Both the position numbers and the translations under genes were made by a program. Below, one piece after another: positions 1 to 8,176 of a stretch of DNA of 44,519 nt; position 1 is the stretch's first letter, and each line of letters begins with the position of its first letter. The notes under the pieces are model-generated. The model saw only the letters and a program-made list of their open reading frames with translations, did no database searches and was not told the DNA's origin. Source of the DNA: Aestuariibacter sp. GS-14 (lineage in GTDB: Bacteria; Pseudomonadota; Gammaproteobacteria; Enterobacterales; Alteromonadaceae); assembly GCF_006494365.1 (NCBI RefSeq), contig NZ_VHIP01000023.1:1-44519 (forward strand), given 5' to 3'.

Positions 1-383
1 TGAATTAGCAATGCAACACCCGAGAACAACAAGATAGCGGGTATTGATAGAATGTGTACTGTGGGCATTTCGAAGGAGAAATGCAGTACCAACAAAGTGG
101 CAAAAAGTGTTGCACTTCCAAGTAAAGCTGAAATCGCAACGAATTTTGTCACTTTTGGGTAACTGTTAGCAGCATGAATTGCACAGATACAAAAGAAAAC
201 GCCACTCCAAGAGGCCAAACATATTAAGAAGTATTCGATGCTGACAAAGGCCATAATTTGGAAGTAAGCGAGTCCAAAAGCAGAAAAAACCAGCCAAAAC
301 AAACTAGATGGGACCAGTAATAAAATAACAATTAGTTTTTTAAATTTAGGGTTGATATTGGATTCCCCTAGGCATCTAACAAC
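1..383 (-). CDS. Partial membrane protein, cut by the left window edge
   Basis: An open frame of 127 codons runs leftward from a TAA at 384-386 and leaves the window without a stop. It is strongly hydrophobic and would form about four membrane helices (including segments starting KKLIVILLLV, YFLICLASWSG, FVAISALLGS and ILSIPAILLF). No ATG, GTG or TTG lies before the first helix. The first ATG in frame is at 254 and would lose helix 1, so the true start is unclear: a rare start, a frameshift or a 5' truncated gene are all possible. The stretch looks richer in A+T than the genes to the right. I do not recognise the family. Confidence 0.4.
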
Positions 384-544
384 TTATTATAGAGAATTCA
401 CAGTAACACGTAGTCTTACCCATCCCTGAACTCCCAACATAATTTATTAATAACAATACCTTACACCTGATCATGTGCCAGTTTCCAATGATTTATTTGG
501 ATAAGCGAAAAAGTCTATTTGTGGTGAACCAGCCTTTTGATGAG

Positions 545-574
545 ATCCCTGAAATCGCTCCGCGATTCAGGGAT
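545..574. repeat. Imperfect palindrome, REP-like dispersed element
   Basis: ATCCCTGAAATCGC (545-558), a three-base loop and GCGATTCAGGGAT (562-574) form an inverted repeat that is perfect apart from one extra A in the left arm, followed by GACGAA. Short palindromes of the ATCCC...GGGATGACG type are commonly dispersed between genes in proteobacteria. Only one copy was noticed here, so dispersal is inferred. Confidence 0.45.
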
Positions 575-720
575 GACGAACTTGGGTGGTTTCAAATATT
601 AGATGGGCTGGTGAATGTGACCGCAATTCGCTCTTTGCTGACTGGCAGGTCTTGTATGAGTTGGTAAATGTAATACTCTGCCTTACTGCACTCACTTAAC
701 CAAAGTGTTAAGCCAACATG

Positions 721-747
721 CAGGCCTGAGCTATCACTTCAGGCCTG
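721..747 (-). terminator. Hairpin downstream of the lipoprotein gene, possible terminator
   Basis: CAGGCCTGA (721-729) pairs perfectly with TCAGGCCTG (739-747) across a nine-base loop. It lies 37 bases beyond the stop of the minus-strand lipoprotein gene, so it may end or protect that transcript. There is no clear U-tract on either strand, so Rho-independent termination is uncertain. Confidence 0.35.
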
Positions 748-783
748 ATTTCAGATACCGTTATTGCAGCATAGCGGTGCTGA

Positions 784-1677
784 TTATAATGTCTCTTCAG
801 TACCCCAGTCAGACTCGGAAAGAAAACCACTGGTCGCGTCGGCAGGTAAATTAAGATCCTGACTCTTAGCAAATTCCATAAAGTAGTTGCCGGTATCGTA
901 AAGGCTCATCACGTGGTCGGTCATACCTGAAGCGATGTTATAAATGACTGTTCCCCCACCGGAAGCTTTACTGAATATACTTTGGCCTGCGGCCAGCCAG
1001 CTTTGCACCGTATTTTGACTTTGGGCAAGTTTGGCGCTGCTGCTTACGTCGTCTGAGGTTCTTTGGATGTAGGTTTGTACTGCATCGGTAACTCTAACGG
1101 TAGTGTAAGAGCCGGTTAAAAATGTGGCGATACCCAAGGTAAGTGATTCTCGTTTTTCAGGCTCAATGGTGTCAATTTCGCTGGTAAATTTCTTTACTTC
1201 CGCACTGGCCTGCGCTGAGTATTCACGGTGTTTTTCGATTTCTTCCTTGCTTAAACTGGTACCACTTAACAGAATTTCCCGCTCTTTTTCCAGGGTTTCA
1301 ATGGTCCCCTTCAAATCCAGTGCCTGAGCCATACACAATTGCGCCCGATTCACCAACACGGCTGCCAGGGTATATTTATCCATGGCTTTTTGCCCAGCAA
1401 GCTCAGCACTGTCCTTCGGCCCCATTGGCTGCGAATCGTAAGTTGATATAAAGCTGCTCACATTATCCATGGTAAAAGAATTACATTCCCCGGCGGTAAT
1501 GAGCGGCTCATTCGCCCAGGCTGGTGCTGTTGTTGTAGAAGTCGATGTTTCAAACATATCAGTAACGCCGGAAAACACATTGCCACCGTTACCTTTTTCA
1601 GTGTTGGCACACCCCGACAAACATAAACCAACGGCAATGCTGCCAATTACGCTTTTATAAAAAATAGTGTTACGCAT
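784..1677 (-). CDS. Predicted lipoprotein of unknown function
   Basis: The 297-residue product begins with a lipoprotein signal peptide ending in a lipobox (LSGC, Cys about residue 23), so it should be anchored in the envelope by a lipidated cysteine. A Ser/Thr-rich linker follows (about 44-52). A charged helical stretch around residues 120-165 looks like a coiled coil, and a Gly/Ser/Thr-rich C-terminal half follows. The start is supported by GAGGAG six to ten bases upstream. It is the last gene of a three-gene minus-strand set (29-base gap to the gene before it) divergent from a papain-like peptidase. No family recognised; a role with its secreted neighbours is inferred from order only. Confidence 0.8.
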   Translation of the reverse strand: MRNTIFYKSVIGSIAVGLCLSGCANTEKGNGGNVFSGVTDMFETSTSTTTAPAWANEPLITAGECNSFTMDNVSSFISTYDSQPMGPKDSAELAGQKAMDKYTLAAVLVNRAQLCMAQALDLKGTIETLEKEREILLSGTSLSKEEIEKHREYSAQASAEVKKFTSEIDTIEPEKRESLTLGIATFLTGSYTTVRVTDAVQTYIQRTSDDVSSSAKLAQSQNTVQSWLAAGQSIFSKASGGGTVIYNIASGMTDHVMSLYDTGNYFMEFAKSQDLNLPADATSGFLSESDWGTEETL

Positions 1678-1706
1678 CCTCTGCTCCTCGAATCGTGTGT
1701 ATCGGG

Positions 1707-2786
1707 TTATCGAATATTTTTACCGCTTAACATGGCAACCAGTTCCTGAGCCGCTTCCTCAGCCGCGAGTTTGAGGGCATTATTCTTGGCAACAGTGAGT
1801 GTAGGGCCTTCGCCGAAATACTGCACCGGCCCAACTTTGGCCACCGCAGCACCGCGGTGACGTACCGACAAAATTTGCCCGGTTACCGATACCGAAATCC
1901 GATACATACCGGTTTGTTCGTTGGTTTGCTGTTCATCAATATCCAGTGTACCTATTGCCATATAATCAATAGGATCCTCCAGCCCTCTGAGCCCTTTTAA
2001 CGCATTGCCTTTGGTTTTGCTGCTGAGATCATTTCCGGTTTGGTAGTCTTCAATAAAACTGTTTACGTCCAGCAGGTAGTCGGTTTCTTCTTCCAGCATG
2101 GCGGCGTCGATCACCAGATAGTTGGCATTGGTAAACACGTTACCCATAGCCACATCCACCTCGTTTGCAGTAGCCACCCGATAGGAAATAACGTCACTGA
2201 TCCGTTTATTCTCAGTTTTAATGCTTGCTGTTTCAGTCTTGGATTTAAAGGTTTCGGTGGTCTCGTCTGTACCCGACTGAGCAATACCTTTACCCTGAGA
2301 CTTGGTATTGCTGGTGGATTCATTCGTTGTTGAAGTGGTTTCGGCAATTTCTCTGGCAACAAAAACGAAGGTTAAATACGCTTGTTTCGATATATCCACT
2401 TCGTCTCCACTGCTAATCAACTTTGCCATTAACATGGGTTCGTTGATTGTGCCTCGCACGGTTACTTCATAGGTATCGTCGTCTTTGTCTTCGTTAGCAT
2501 CGGTAACCACATAGTCTAAAAAATAGCTTTCTATGTTTTTATCAATTTCAGCCTTCACTTTTTTATAATTTCGAAAATGCGCTTGCTGTACCTCAGCGAT
2601 GTAGGTTTCAATGGCTTTACGGAGCGCCGCTTGCTCTGCTTCCTTTTTTTCGTCAGAATCCAGCCCCCAACCGCCGTAGCTTATTTTGGCAGTGGCGGAT
2701 TGCTCAACAGCGAGCACCGGCGACATCCCCAATACACCAATAAATAGTGCAACAATAATCATTACCTTGGATGCATTATTCACCAT
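1707..2786 (-). CDS. Exported protein with a FlgT/LPP20-like N-terminal domain (tentative)
   Basis: A start at 2786 is chosen over one 18 codons upstream because AAAGGAG lies at the right distance and a clean signal peptide follows (MVNNASKVMIIVALF..., cleavage near SPVLA-VE). The mature 330-odd residues start with a region rich in Ala and Glu (EQAALRKAIETYIAEV) and a beta segment ending YEVTVRGTINEP. This resembles the alpha-beta domain of FlgT/LPP20-type envelope proteins, in which repeated A..A..A helices precede beta strands; the match is by eye only. A Ser/Thr/Glu-rich segment (about 165-205) may be disordered. The C-terminus again has an Ala-rich helix. The gene overlaps the preceding one by 11 bases, so the two are translationally linked. 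Confidence 0.75.
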   Translation of the reverse strand: MVNNASKVMIIVALFIGVLGMSPVLAVEQSATAKISYGGWGLDSDEKKEAEQAALRKAIETYIAEVQQAHFRNYKKVKAEIDKNIESYFLDYVVTDANEDKDDDTYEVTVRGTINEPMLMAKLISSGDEVDISKQAYLTFVFVAREIAETTSTTNESTSNTKSQGKGIAQSGTDETTETFKSKTETASIKTENKRISDVISYRVATANEVDVAMGNVFTNANYLVIDAAMLEEETDYLLDVNSFIEDYQTGNDLSSKTKGNALKGLRGLEDPIDYMAIGTLDIDEQQTNEQTGMYRISVSVTGQILSVRHRGAAVAKVGPVQYFGEGPTLTVAKNNALKLAAEEAAQELVAMLSGKNIR

Positions 2787-3963
2787 TAAACAACTCCTTT
2801 TTCTGGTTAAACTCGTTAAAACTCGCTTTATTAGACGCATGAATTTTGTGCCACGCTTCAGAAGGACTACTCAGTTGCTGTATCCATTGCGAGAGCAGCG
2901 ATTCAACCGCGTCCTCAGATGGGCTCCAGTCGTCAGCTTCACTAATATTCTCCGATCCCAGTTTAGGCACGGCCAGGTGATAAAAGCCATTGATGTAATC
3001 CCGTCCGGTAGAACGATGACTAAACTTGAGGCCAACACGGGCGCCAAACAGATAGTTGGAATCCTGTTCAACCTTTTTAAAATCGCGTACCAGGATCACA
3101 AACTCATAATCAGGCTCTGGCAAGGTAAGGTTATACACATCACCATTGGCGAAGCGCCCCGCCATTTTATTGCCCACCGCATAACCCTTAACAAAAGGCA
3201 GCACCGCAAGCCCGTACTGTGACGAAAGCTGCGCAGTAAAGGTCTGTCCAATATGCTGGTTGAACTGCGCTTCCGTGAGGGTTGGTGGAAACCACGCTTT
3301 GGCCTGCTCGTGGGTACTCACGCTGGCAACCTGAAAACGGATCCGTTGTTGAGCAAAGGGCTGAACCTGTTGCGCCAGCTGCGCGGCCTTCTGCAATAAG
3401 CCACTTGCGCCATCCTGACCAAAATACAAAGCCTCCATACCGTTGAAGGTATCGTCCTGGAGCGGCATATCAGCGGGTACAATATGATTTATCGCCAGTT
3501 CAATGGGGTAATTGGCCAGCAGGGTCATATTCGAAAAGTCCATGAACAATAACTGAGCGCCAACTTCGAAAATAATCTTTCGGTTCCGGCCAATCACTTC
3601 CTGGCTGATTTTTTCACTTTCTATGGCCAGGCTAACCACCACACTCTCTGAACGACGTAAATTTGCCAGGCCGGTATTCAACTGATAATGAACGGGTGGC
3701 TGCGCTTGTAAGTAGGTAAGAAAGCGATTGTCCAGCGTATTGTCGCGGCCAACCTGCGACGGGTTATTGAGTTTCAGGCCGGCGGGGTAATTGGCTTCAA
3801 CCATGGCGTAAGAGCCAAGAAACGACACACCGGCAAAAAACACGTCGCGCTCAGTGGTTTTGGCTACTGCTGGGATACTGATTATAGCAAGGCAAACAAC
3901 CAGCCATAATTTGCGTTGTAAACACCGTTTTATGAATGACTTTCCACTGTCGTCAACGGCCAT
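2776..3963 (-). CDS. Exported protein of unknown function
   Basis: The 395-residue product has a positively charged N-terminus (FIKRCLQRKLW) followed by a hydrophobic stretch ending near IPAVA-KT, so it is probably exported by Sec. The rest is soluble, mixed alpha/beta, without a motif I can name. It is the first gene of the minus-strand trio; GGGTGG lies upstream of the ATG. The 103-base gap to the divergent peptidase gene must contain both promoters. The overlap with the next gene and the short gap after that suggest one operon of three envelope proteins. Confidence 0.75.
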   Translation of the reverse strand: MAVDDSGKSFIKRCLQRKLWLVVCLAIISIPAVAKTTERDVFFAGVSFLGSYAMVEANYPAGLKLNNPSQVGRDNTLDNRFLTYLQAQPPVHYQLNTGLANLRRSESVVVSLAIESEKISQEVIGRNRKIIFEVGAQLLFMDFSNMTLLANYPIELAINHIVPADMPLQDDTFNGMEALYFGQDGASGLLQKAAQLAQQVQPFAQQRIRFQVASVSTHEQAKAWFPPTLTEAQFNQHIGQTFTAQLSSQYGLAVLPFVKGYAVGNKMAGRFANGDVYNLTLPEPDYEFVILVRDFKKVEQDSNYLFGARVGLKFSHRSTGRDYINGFYHLAVPKLGSENISEADDWSPSEDAVESLLSQWIQQLSSPSEAWHKIHASNKASFNEFNQKKELFNGE

Positions 3964-4066
3964 GATCCACCCTGGAATAGTTGTCGATTATTTAAGCATT
4001 TTATAGTACATTTTTTTTTCAATTATGACAGTGCTAATTTCTATCACGTCGGTTCAGGGAAGAATT

Positions 4067-5407
4067 ATGTTTACTAAACACGTCGATGCCTCATTATTGT
4101 TGTTCAGTGGGTTACTGGCTTTTTCGCCGGCCTTGGCAGAGGAGGTAAAAACACTCCCGTCAACGCACAACGTACCCATGTCCACGCGGACCTCCATCGT
4201 GATGCAGAATCTGCTCTCCCAAATGGGGATGAGTTTGCCCGATGATGACAAGGACATGCCAAAACCGACCCCAGCCCCGCAACCAGAGCCTCAGCCGACA
4301 CCTAAACCTAAGCCAGCGCCTGAGCCCGAACCGAAACCCACGCCAAAACCTGAACCAAAGCCCGAGCCTGAACCCGAAGAAGACGATTTTTTCGGTGACG
4401 ATGAAGACGATGATTTTTTTTCATCTGATCTCAGCTATGAGGAAATGAAGCAGAAAATGAAAAAAGACTATGCCGACACCAAGGCGGCGTGGCAGAAAGA
4501 ATATGATGAAACGGTAGCCAAATGGGCGAAGGCAAAAAAACAATACGTCAAAAATATAGACAAGCATAAGAGCGCAACTATTGATATCGAAGCCCAGGCT
4601 CAACAAGCTCTTACTGTTAGCTCACCATTAATGGTCAGCGCCGTTTCTAATCCCCTTGATAGTATGCGACCCGGTGAGTTCTATGTGATCCCCAATGCCA
4701 TGGATGTACCCATAAAAAATCAGGCTTTCAGGGGAACCTGCGCGGCATTTGCTGGCGTCAGAGCCATGGAAACTGTTTTGATACAACGTGATATTGCGGC
4801 GGATTTATCGGAACAACATTTCTACTGGTTAAGTAAACCTTCATGTCAAAAATCGCCCTGTAACGACAAGCAAAGTGGCTCCTGGTTTACCGATGGGCTG
4901 CTAAATAGTAAGCAAAACAGCGAGGGGGTGTTATCTGAAGCTAACTGTCCTTATGTGGCATTACCCATCTCAACTAACGAAACACAAACGCCTCTGGGGT
5001 TTTGTAAGTTTAAGCCAGGCATTCGTTCAGGTGCCTTTCAGCACAAATTAACATTAAACCAGGCTTTGCAGGAAATCAGGGCAAATCATCCGGTAATGGC
5101 TGGTGTTAAACTCAGCGACAACTTTTATGAAGATGCCATTATCACTGCAGGTAATATAGGAAAGTATTCCGGTAAAACAGACAGTCACGCGGGGGGCCAT
5201 GCCATCTTATTTGTTGGCTATATTCGGTTACCTTCAAGCATGAATGAAGGGGACTACTGCATGGTAACGGCAAACAGTTGGGGCGACGGTTGGGCTGCAG
5301 GTGGCTATGCTTGTATTACCGAAAACTGGCTTCGTAAACATCAGATAGCTTTTGATTCCTTATCATCTGTAGAAATAACCTCCGAGTACGAGAAGCACAT
5401 GTTGTAG
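4067..5407 (+). CDS. Secreted papain-like (C1 family) cysteine peptidase with Pro-rich linker
   Basis: The start at 4067 is preferred over 4025 because AGGGAAGA precedes it and it gives a standard signal peptide (cleavage near SPALA-EE, residue 24). Residues 65-104 are a P-x repeat of Pro/Lys/Glu; 105-121 are Asp/Phe-rich; 125-170 are charged and helical. The C-terminal half is a C1-type catalytic domain: oxyanion Gln219 six residues before nucleophile Cys225 (NQAFRGTCAAFA), His378 (GGHAILFVGY) and Asn403 (ANSWGDGWAAGGY). Spacing and order match papain. The substrate is unknown; an envelope or extracellular protein is likely. It is divergent from three exported proteins, which could be partners, inhibitors or substrates (inference). 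Confidence 0.88.
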   Translation: MFTKHVDASLLLFSGLLAFSPALAEEVKTLPSTHNVPMSTRTSIVMQNLLSQMGMSLPDDDKDMPKPTPAPQPEPQPTPKPKPAPEPEPKPTPKPEPKPEPEPEEDDFFGDDEDDDFFSSDLSYEEMKQKMKKDYADTKAAWQKEYDETVAKWAKAKKQYVKNIDKHKSATIDIEAQAQQALTVSSPLMVSAVSNPLDSMRPGEFYVIPNAMDVPIKNQAFRGTCAAFAGVRAMETVLIQRDIAADLSEQHFYWLSKPSCQKSPCNDKQSGSWFTDGLLNSKQNSEGVLSEANCPYVALPISTNETQTPLGFCKFKPGIRSGAFQHKLTLNQALQEIRANHPVMAGVKLSDNFYEDAIITAGNIGKYSGKTDSHAGGHAILFVGYIRLPSSMNEGDYCMVTANSWGDGWAAGGYACITENWLRKHQIAFDSLSSVEITSEYEKHML

Positions 5408-5465
5408 CAATATTTTTCCGCTTACGTATTCAAGGCAGTTAATGGGATAAACAACACCAAAGGCG

Positions 5466-5621
5466 TTATTTATCCCCGTCATCCGTTTTTATCAAAAACA
5501 GCGCACACAACACAACTATCAACAGTATCGCTTTTAAGCTAAGCGGGAGCGGCAGGATTCCAACCATCCCCGCCACAGCCCCAATACCGCACACCATATA
5601 AAAGGATTTATGTGAGCTCAT
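5466..5621 (-). CDS. Small membrane protein, 51 residues
   Basis: A minus-strand reading frame from ATG at 5621 to TAA at 5466 encodes 51 residues with a hydrophobic segment at about 9-25 (MVCGIGAVAGMVGILPL), a second at about 30-44 (KAILLIVVLCALFLI) and a charged tail (KTDDGDK). The hairpin-like two-helix pattern and charged tail are typical of small inner-membrane proteins. No strong ribosome site is visible, so expression is unproven. It sits alone between the peptidase gene and the next small gene. Function unknown. Confidence 0.5.
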   Translation of the reverse strand: MSSHKSFYMVCGIGAVAGMVGILPLPLSLKAILLIVVLCALFLIKTDDGDK

Positions 5622-5859
5622 GTTGGTTACACCAATTGTGCAAGTTTAGTGTGGGCAGCGTTAACAGTGTCCACCGTGCCGCCAACTTTTTTGTCGATAC
5701 AGGTTCTCACGCAACTTAGTCAATTTCCCCGATTGAATTTTGCGCGATAACAGAAGTCACAGTGTAGATAAAGATCGACCACATTGAAGCTGAACTTAAG
5801 TGGGTAAAGAAGTCATAGTCATCTGCGACAAGAAGACTAAGGCATAATGATTTAAAGCA
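5622..5859. other. Intergenic stretch without a recognised gene
   Basis: I see no open frame or strong inverted repeat here. It should hold the promoter of the small minus-strand gene and of the plus-strand gene that follows, but no convincing pair of promoter boxes stands out. Confidence 0.3.
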
Positions 5860-5970
5860 GTGACATGGTTGCTGCGCCAGGCATTTTACTTTACAAGCCG
5901 CAGCATATTTTAACGCTGGATTTTACCTGTTACATACCTTGGCACTGGTATTACTGCCAGACATTACGCA

Positions 5971-6330
5971 ATGTGCATAACGGTATTTACCACAGGGCTG
6001 ATTATCTTTACCTTTCCTTTGGGTGCGTATTTGATATTCAAGACTTATCGGTTACTTCGCGCGCTCTCCGAATATAACCACTTCACTAAATCGCTTCGCG
6101 CTAAATCGGTAACACAAGTACGTATAAACGATAAAATAACCGAAACCTCCAACCGGGCTAAAACTAAATACTGCCTGATAACGTCACATGGACGACTGAC
6201 CGTACCGGATAAACTTTATGAAACAGTGAATAAATCTGATGTAATTGATTTGCATCGGGCTGCGCATGTGAATATTACTTATGCAGCAGAGCACAAACCC
6301 AGTCGAACGCTGCTCTACTTAGAAAATTAG
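5971..6330 (+). CDS. Hypothetical single-helix membrane protein, possibly 5' damaged
   Basis: The 119-residue frame opens with a membrane helix (FTTGLIIFTFPLGAYLIF) followed by about 85 soluble residues ending NITYAAEHKPSRTLLYLEN. This outline resembles small membrane proteins with a cytoplasmic beta domain of the DUF3592 type (weak resemblance). No ribosome site precedes ATG 5971. The same frame can be extended back to a GTG at 5860, giving a second hydrophobic stretch (ILPVTYLGTGIT), but a TAA at 5911-5913 interrupts it. So the present gene may be the 3' part of a longer gene broken by a nonsense change. Function unknown. Confidence 0.45.
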   Translation: MCITVFTTGLIIFTFPLGAYLIFKTYRLLRALSEYNHFTKSLRAKSVTQVRINDKITETSNRAKTKYCLITSHGRLTVPDKLYETVNKSDVIDLHRAAHVNITYAAEHKPSRTLLYLEN

Positions 6331-6344
6331 TTGGGGTGATTGTA

Positions 6345-6370
6345 ATAAAAAAGCCCGGTCAAAGCCGGGC
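6345..6370 (-). terminator. Rho-independent terminator for the dehydrogenase/ThuA operon
   Basis: Read on the minus strand, GCCCGG-CTTTGA-CCGGGC is followed directly by TTTTTTATTAC. This is a textbook stem and U-tract, 62 bases beyond the ThuA-like stop codon. It also separates that operon from the convergent plus-strand gene. Confidence 0.85.
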
Positions 6371-6432
6371 CTGGATGGATTAGATGCTCAGGTTACCCGT
6401 GGTTTCCAAAGCTAGCTCTCTGAGCTGGGTAG

Positions 6433-7560
6433 TTACTGACAGGTATCATTTCCCTGCCCTGAGGCCCATTTCATGCCGTTTTTCAGCAAGGTGATGTTGT
6501 GCTCGGCATTGTACACTTCCTTGCGGTGACCAATGGCGCTGTACATCGCTCTGCCAGCACCAATACAGTGTGTCCAGACCAGCGGATGATCTTTACCCAT
6601 TTCCAGTTCTTTGCCCGGCGTGTACGTGCTTTCATCAATCGACATCACAATGTCGTACCCCTTGGCAGATACACTATCAGAGAACGAATACCACTCATCG
6701 TTTAAAACCCAACGCGATGGAATGCCGTCGGCCACCCCGGTGTCGTGATGTGTTACATCCAACGATGCGTCCTGAAACCAGTTATCCCCCAAAGGATGGC
6801 CAATAAACTGTGCGCCAATCAGCACATCGCGATACCAGTCCCAAAAATACACCGAATCGCCGCCTGATGCGTGAATGCCCAGGAAACCGCCGCCGTTATT
6901 CATGTAATCTTCGAAGGCTTCGCGCTGAGACACCGTGAGCGTATCGCCGCTAACGTTGTTCCAGATTACCAGGTCGAAATCTGCCAGGTTTTCCGAAGTA
7001 AATGCACTGCCCTTGGCACTGACTGACACGCCATAACCCATCTCTTTGGCCAGCTTAGTCAGGTTTGCAGTTGCCGTAGTAACAGAGTCTCCGTGATCAT
7101 AACCATTGATTTTCTGGTAAATCAGGACCTGAATTGGCTCATCACCTAATTCAAACGACACCGGCTCTGCGTCGAAGCGCGCACAGCGTGCAATTTTGTC
7201 TTCACGGGTAACCGGTAATTCAGCCAACGCTTTTCGCATTGCAGCGGCATTGTCGTCATCTTTCACACCGGCCCTTTCCAGCAGCTGATCTAGGGTAATA
7301 AGTGTGCTGAACGACGGCATGGATTCATTTAAAATCCAGGCTGGCATAGCCGCCAGTACGCCTGGATAATACTGATCTACAATAGCTTTAGCTTTGGGTC
7401 GCATTACTACGTCGTATGCTGGCAACGAACTGGAAAATGGCACATCGCGCAGTGAGCAGTCGGTGAGCGCTTCGGCAGCCAGAGTAGAATGCGTGGTAAA
7501 CAGTGCACTTAACGAAACACTTGCAACCATCATGGCTTTTAGCAGATTGTTATTTTTCAT
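6433..7560 (-). CDS. Exported ThuA-like domain protein
   Basis: A signal peptide (cleavage near STLAA-EA) is followed by a roughly 100-residue helical region and then a ThuA-like domain with a class I glutamine-amidotransferase fold. Visible ThuA landmarks are VLIYQKINGYDHGDS, a DLVIWNNVSGD strand, NNGGGFLGIHASGGD, and WTHCIGAGRAMYSAIGH near the C-terminus. ThuA belongs to trehalose/3-keto-disaccharide use in rhizobia. Proteins of this fold are repeatedly found beside sugar-3-dehydrogenases, but their exact reaction is not settled. Here it is 13 bases downstream of the dehydrogenase small-subunit gene. A role in handling 3-keto-glycosides in the periplasm is inferred. Confidence 0.87.
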   Translation of the reverse strand: MKNNNLLKAMMVASVSLSALFTTHSTLAAEALTDCSLRDVPFSSSLPAYDVVMRPKAKAIVDQYYPGVLAAMPAWILNESMPSFSTLITLDQLLERAGVKDDDNAAAMRKALAELPVTREDKIARCARFDAEPVSFELGDEPIQVLIYQKINGYDHGDSVTTATANLTKLAKEMGYGVSVSAKGSAFTSENLADFDLVIWNNVSGDTLTVSQREAFEDYMNNGGGFLGIHASGGDSVYFWDWYRDVLIGAQFIGHPLGDNWFQDASLDVTHHDTGVADGIPSRWVLNDEWYSFSDSVSAKGYDIVMSIDESTYTPGKELEMGKDHPLVWTHCIGAGRAMYSAIGHRKEVYNAEHNITLLKNGMKWASGQGNDTCQ

Positions 7561-7573
7561 TGTTCCTGATTCC

Positions 7574-8176
7574 TTATAATGGCCACACGGTCATCCACGC
7601 TTTATCCCCTTTTTTGTAAGGAATATCCCGGTAGTCTCCAGGCACTTCGGAAAAGCGCAGTACTTCTGTTGCGCCTACTTTTGACGTAAAGAAGCCAAAT
7701 ATCATGAGCTGTTTATACAGCGTAAAATAATGGGGCAGTCCTTCGTACTCATCCCCCTTCCACGCCGTTTGTTCGCCCCGGTTAAACGCCAGCGCTTCAG
7801 CATCGAGCTCACTCGCCAACGCTGTTTTTTGTGATTGCGTTAACGCTACAAACGGTTTGCCAAATTGCTGCTGACTCCGAACATCAATATGGTTAAACCC
7901 GGCTTCCATCAGCGCTTGCTGTTCAGCGGTATAGCAATCGCGAAGCATACCAATGAAAAACGCTGGCAAACCCGCTTCTTTGGCTCCGGGCGTGTCAGTG
8001 CGAGGTATCACGGTTTCGCACAATTCTGTGATCAGCGCCACCGTGTTCTCACTGAGACCTGCGTCTTTCACGGCAGTTAATGCAGGCTGCGTCTGCCACA
8101 CTGCCATGGCAGGTGAACACACGAAGCTGGCACCAGTGGCGGTAGCAATAAATTTTAAGAGGTCGCGACGATTCAT
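7574..8176 (-). CDS. Dehydrogenase small subunit (gluconate 2-dehydrogenase subunit 3 family), Tat signal
   Basis: The 200-residue product starts at 8176, where its ATG shares one base with the TAA of the large-subunit gene (TAATG), so the pair is translationally coupled. The N-terminus (MNRRDLLKFIATATGA) is a twin-arginine signal. The body matches the small gamma subunit of GMC-type membrane dehydrogenases (ETVIPRTDTPGAKEAG; C-terminal DIPYKKGDKAW). In this family the small subunit carries the Tat signal and takes the folded, cofactor-loaded large subunit through the membrane with it. The large subunit here indeed has no signal of its own. Confidence 0.9.
   Translation of the reverse strand: MNRRDLLKFIATATGASFVCSPAMAVWQTQPALTAVKDAGLSENTVALITELCETVIPRTDTPGAKEAGLPAFFIGMLRDCYTAEQQALMEAGFNHIDVRSQQQFGKPFVALTQSQKTALASELDAEALAFNRGEQTAWKGDEYEGLPHYFTLYKQLMIFGFFTSKVGATEVLRFSEVPGDYRDIPYKKGDKAWMTVWPL

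Noticed and set aside
473-667. 64-residue plus-strand open frame
   Set aside because: It runs through the palindrome at 545-574, has no ribosome site and no protein-like pattern.
2686-3222. 178-residue plus-strand open frame
   Set aside because: It lies antisense to two overlapping genes with signal peptides and ribosome sites, and has no recognisable features.
5865-6077. 70-residue plus-strand open frame overlapping the 119-residue gene
   Set aside because: Composition is Tyr/His/Cys-rich and not protein-like; the other frame has a clear membrane helix.
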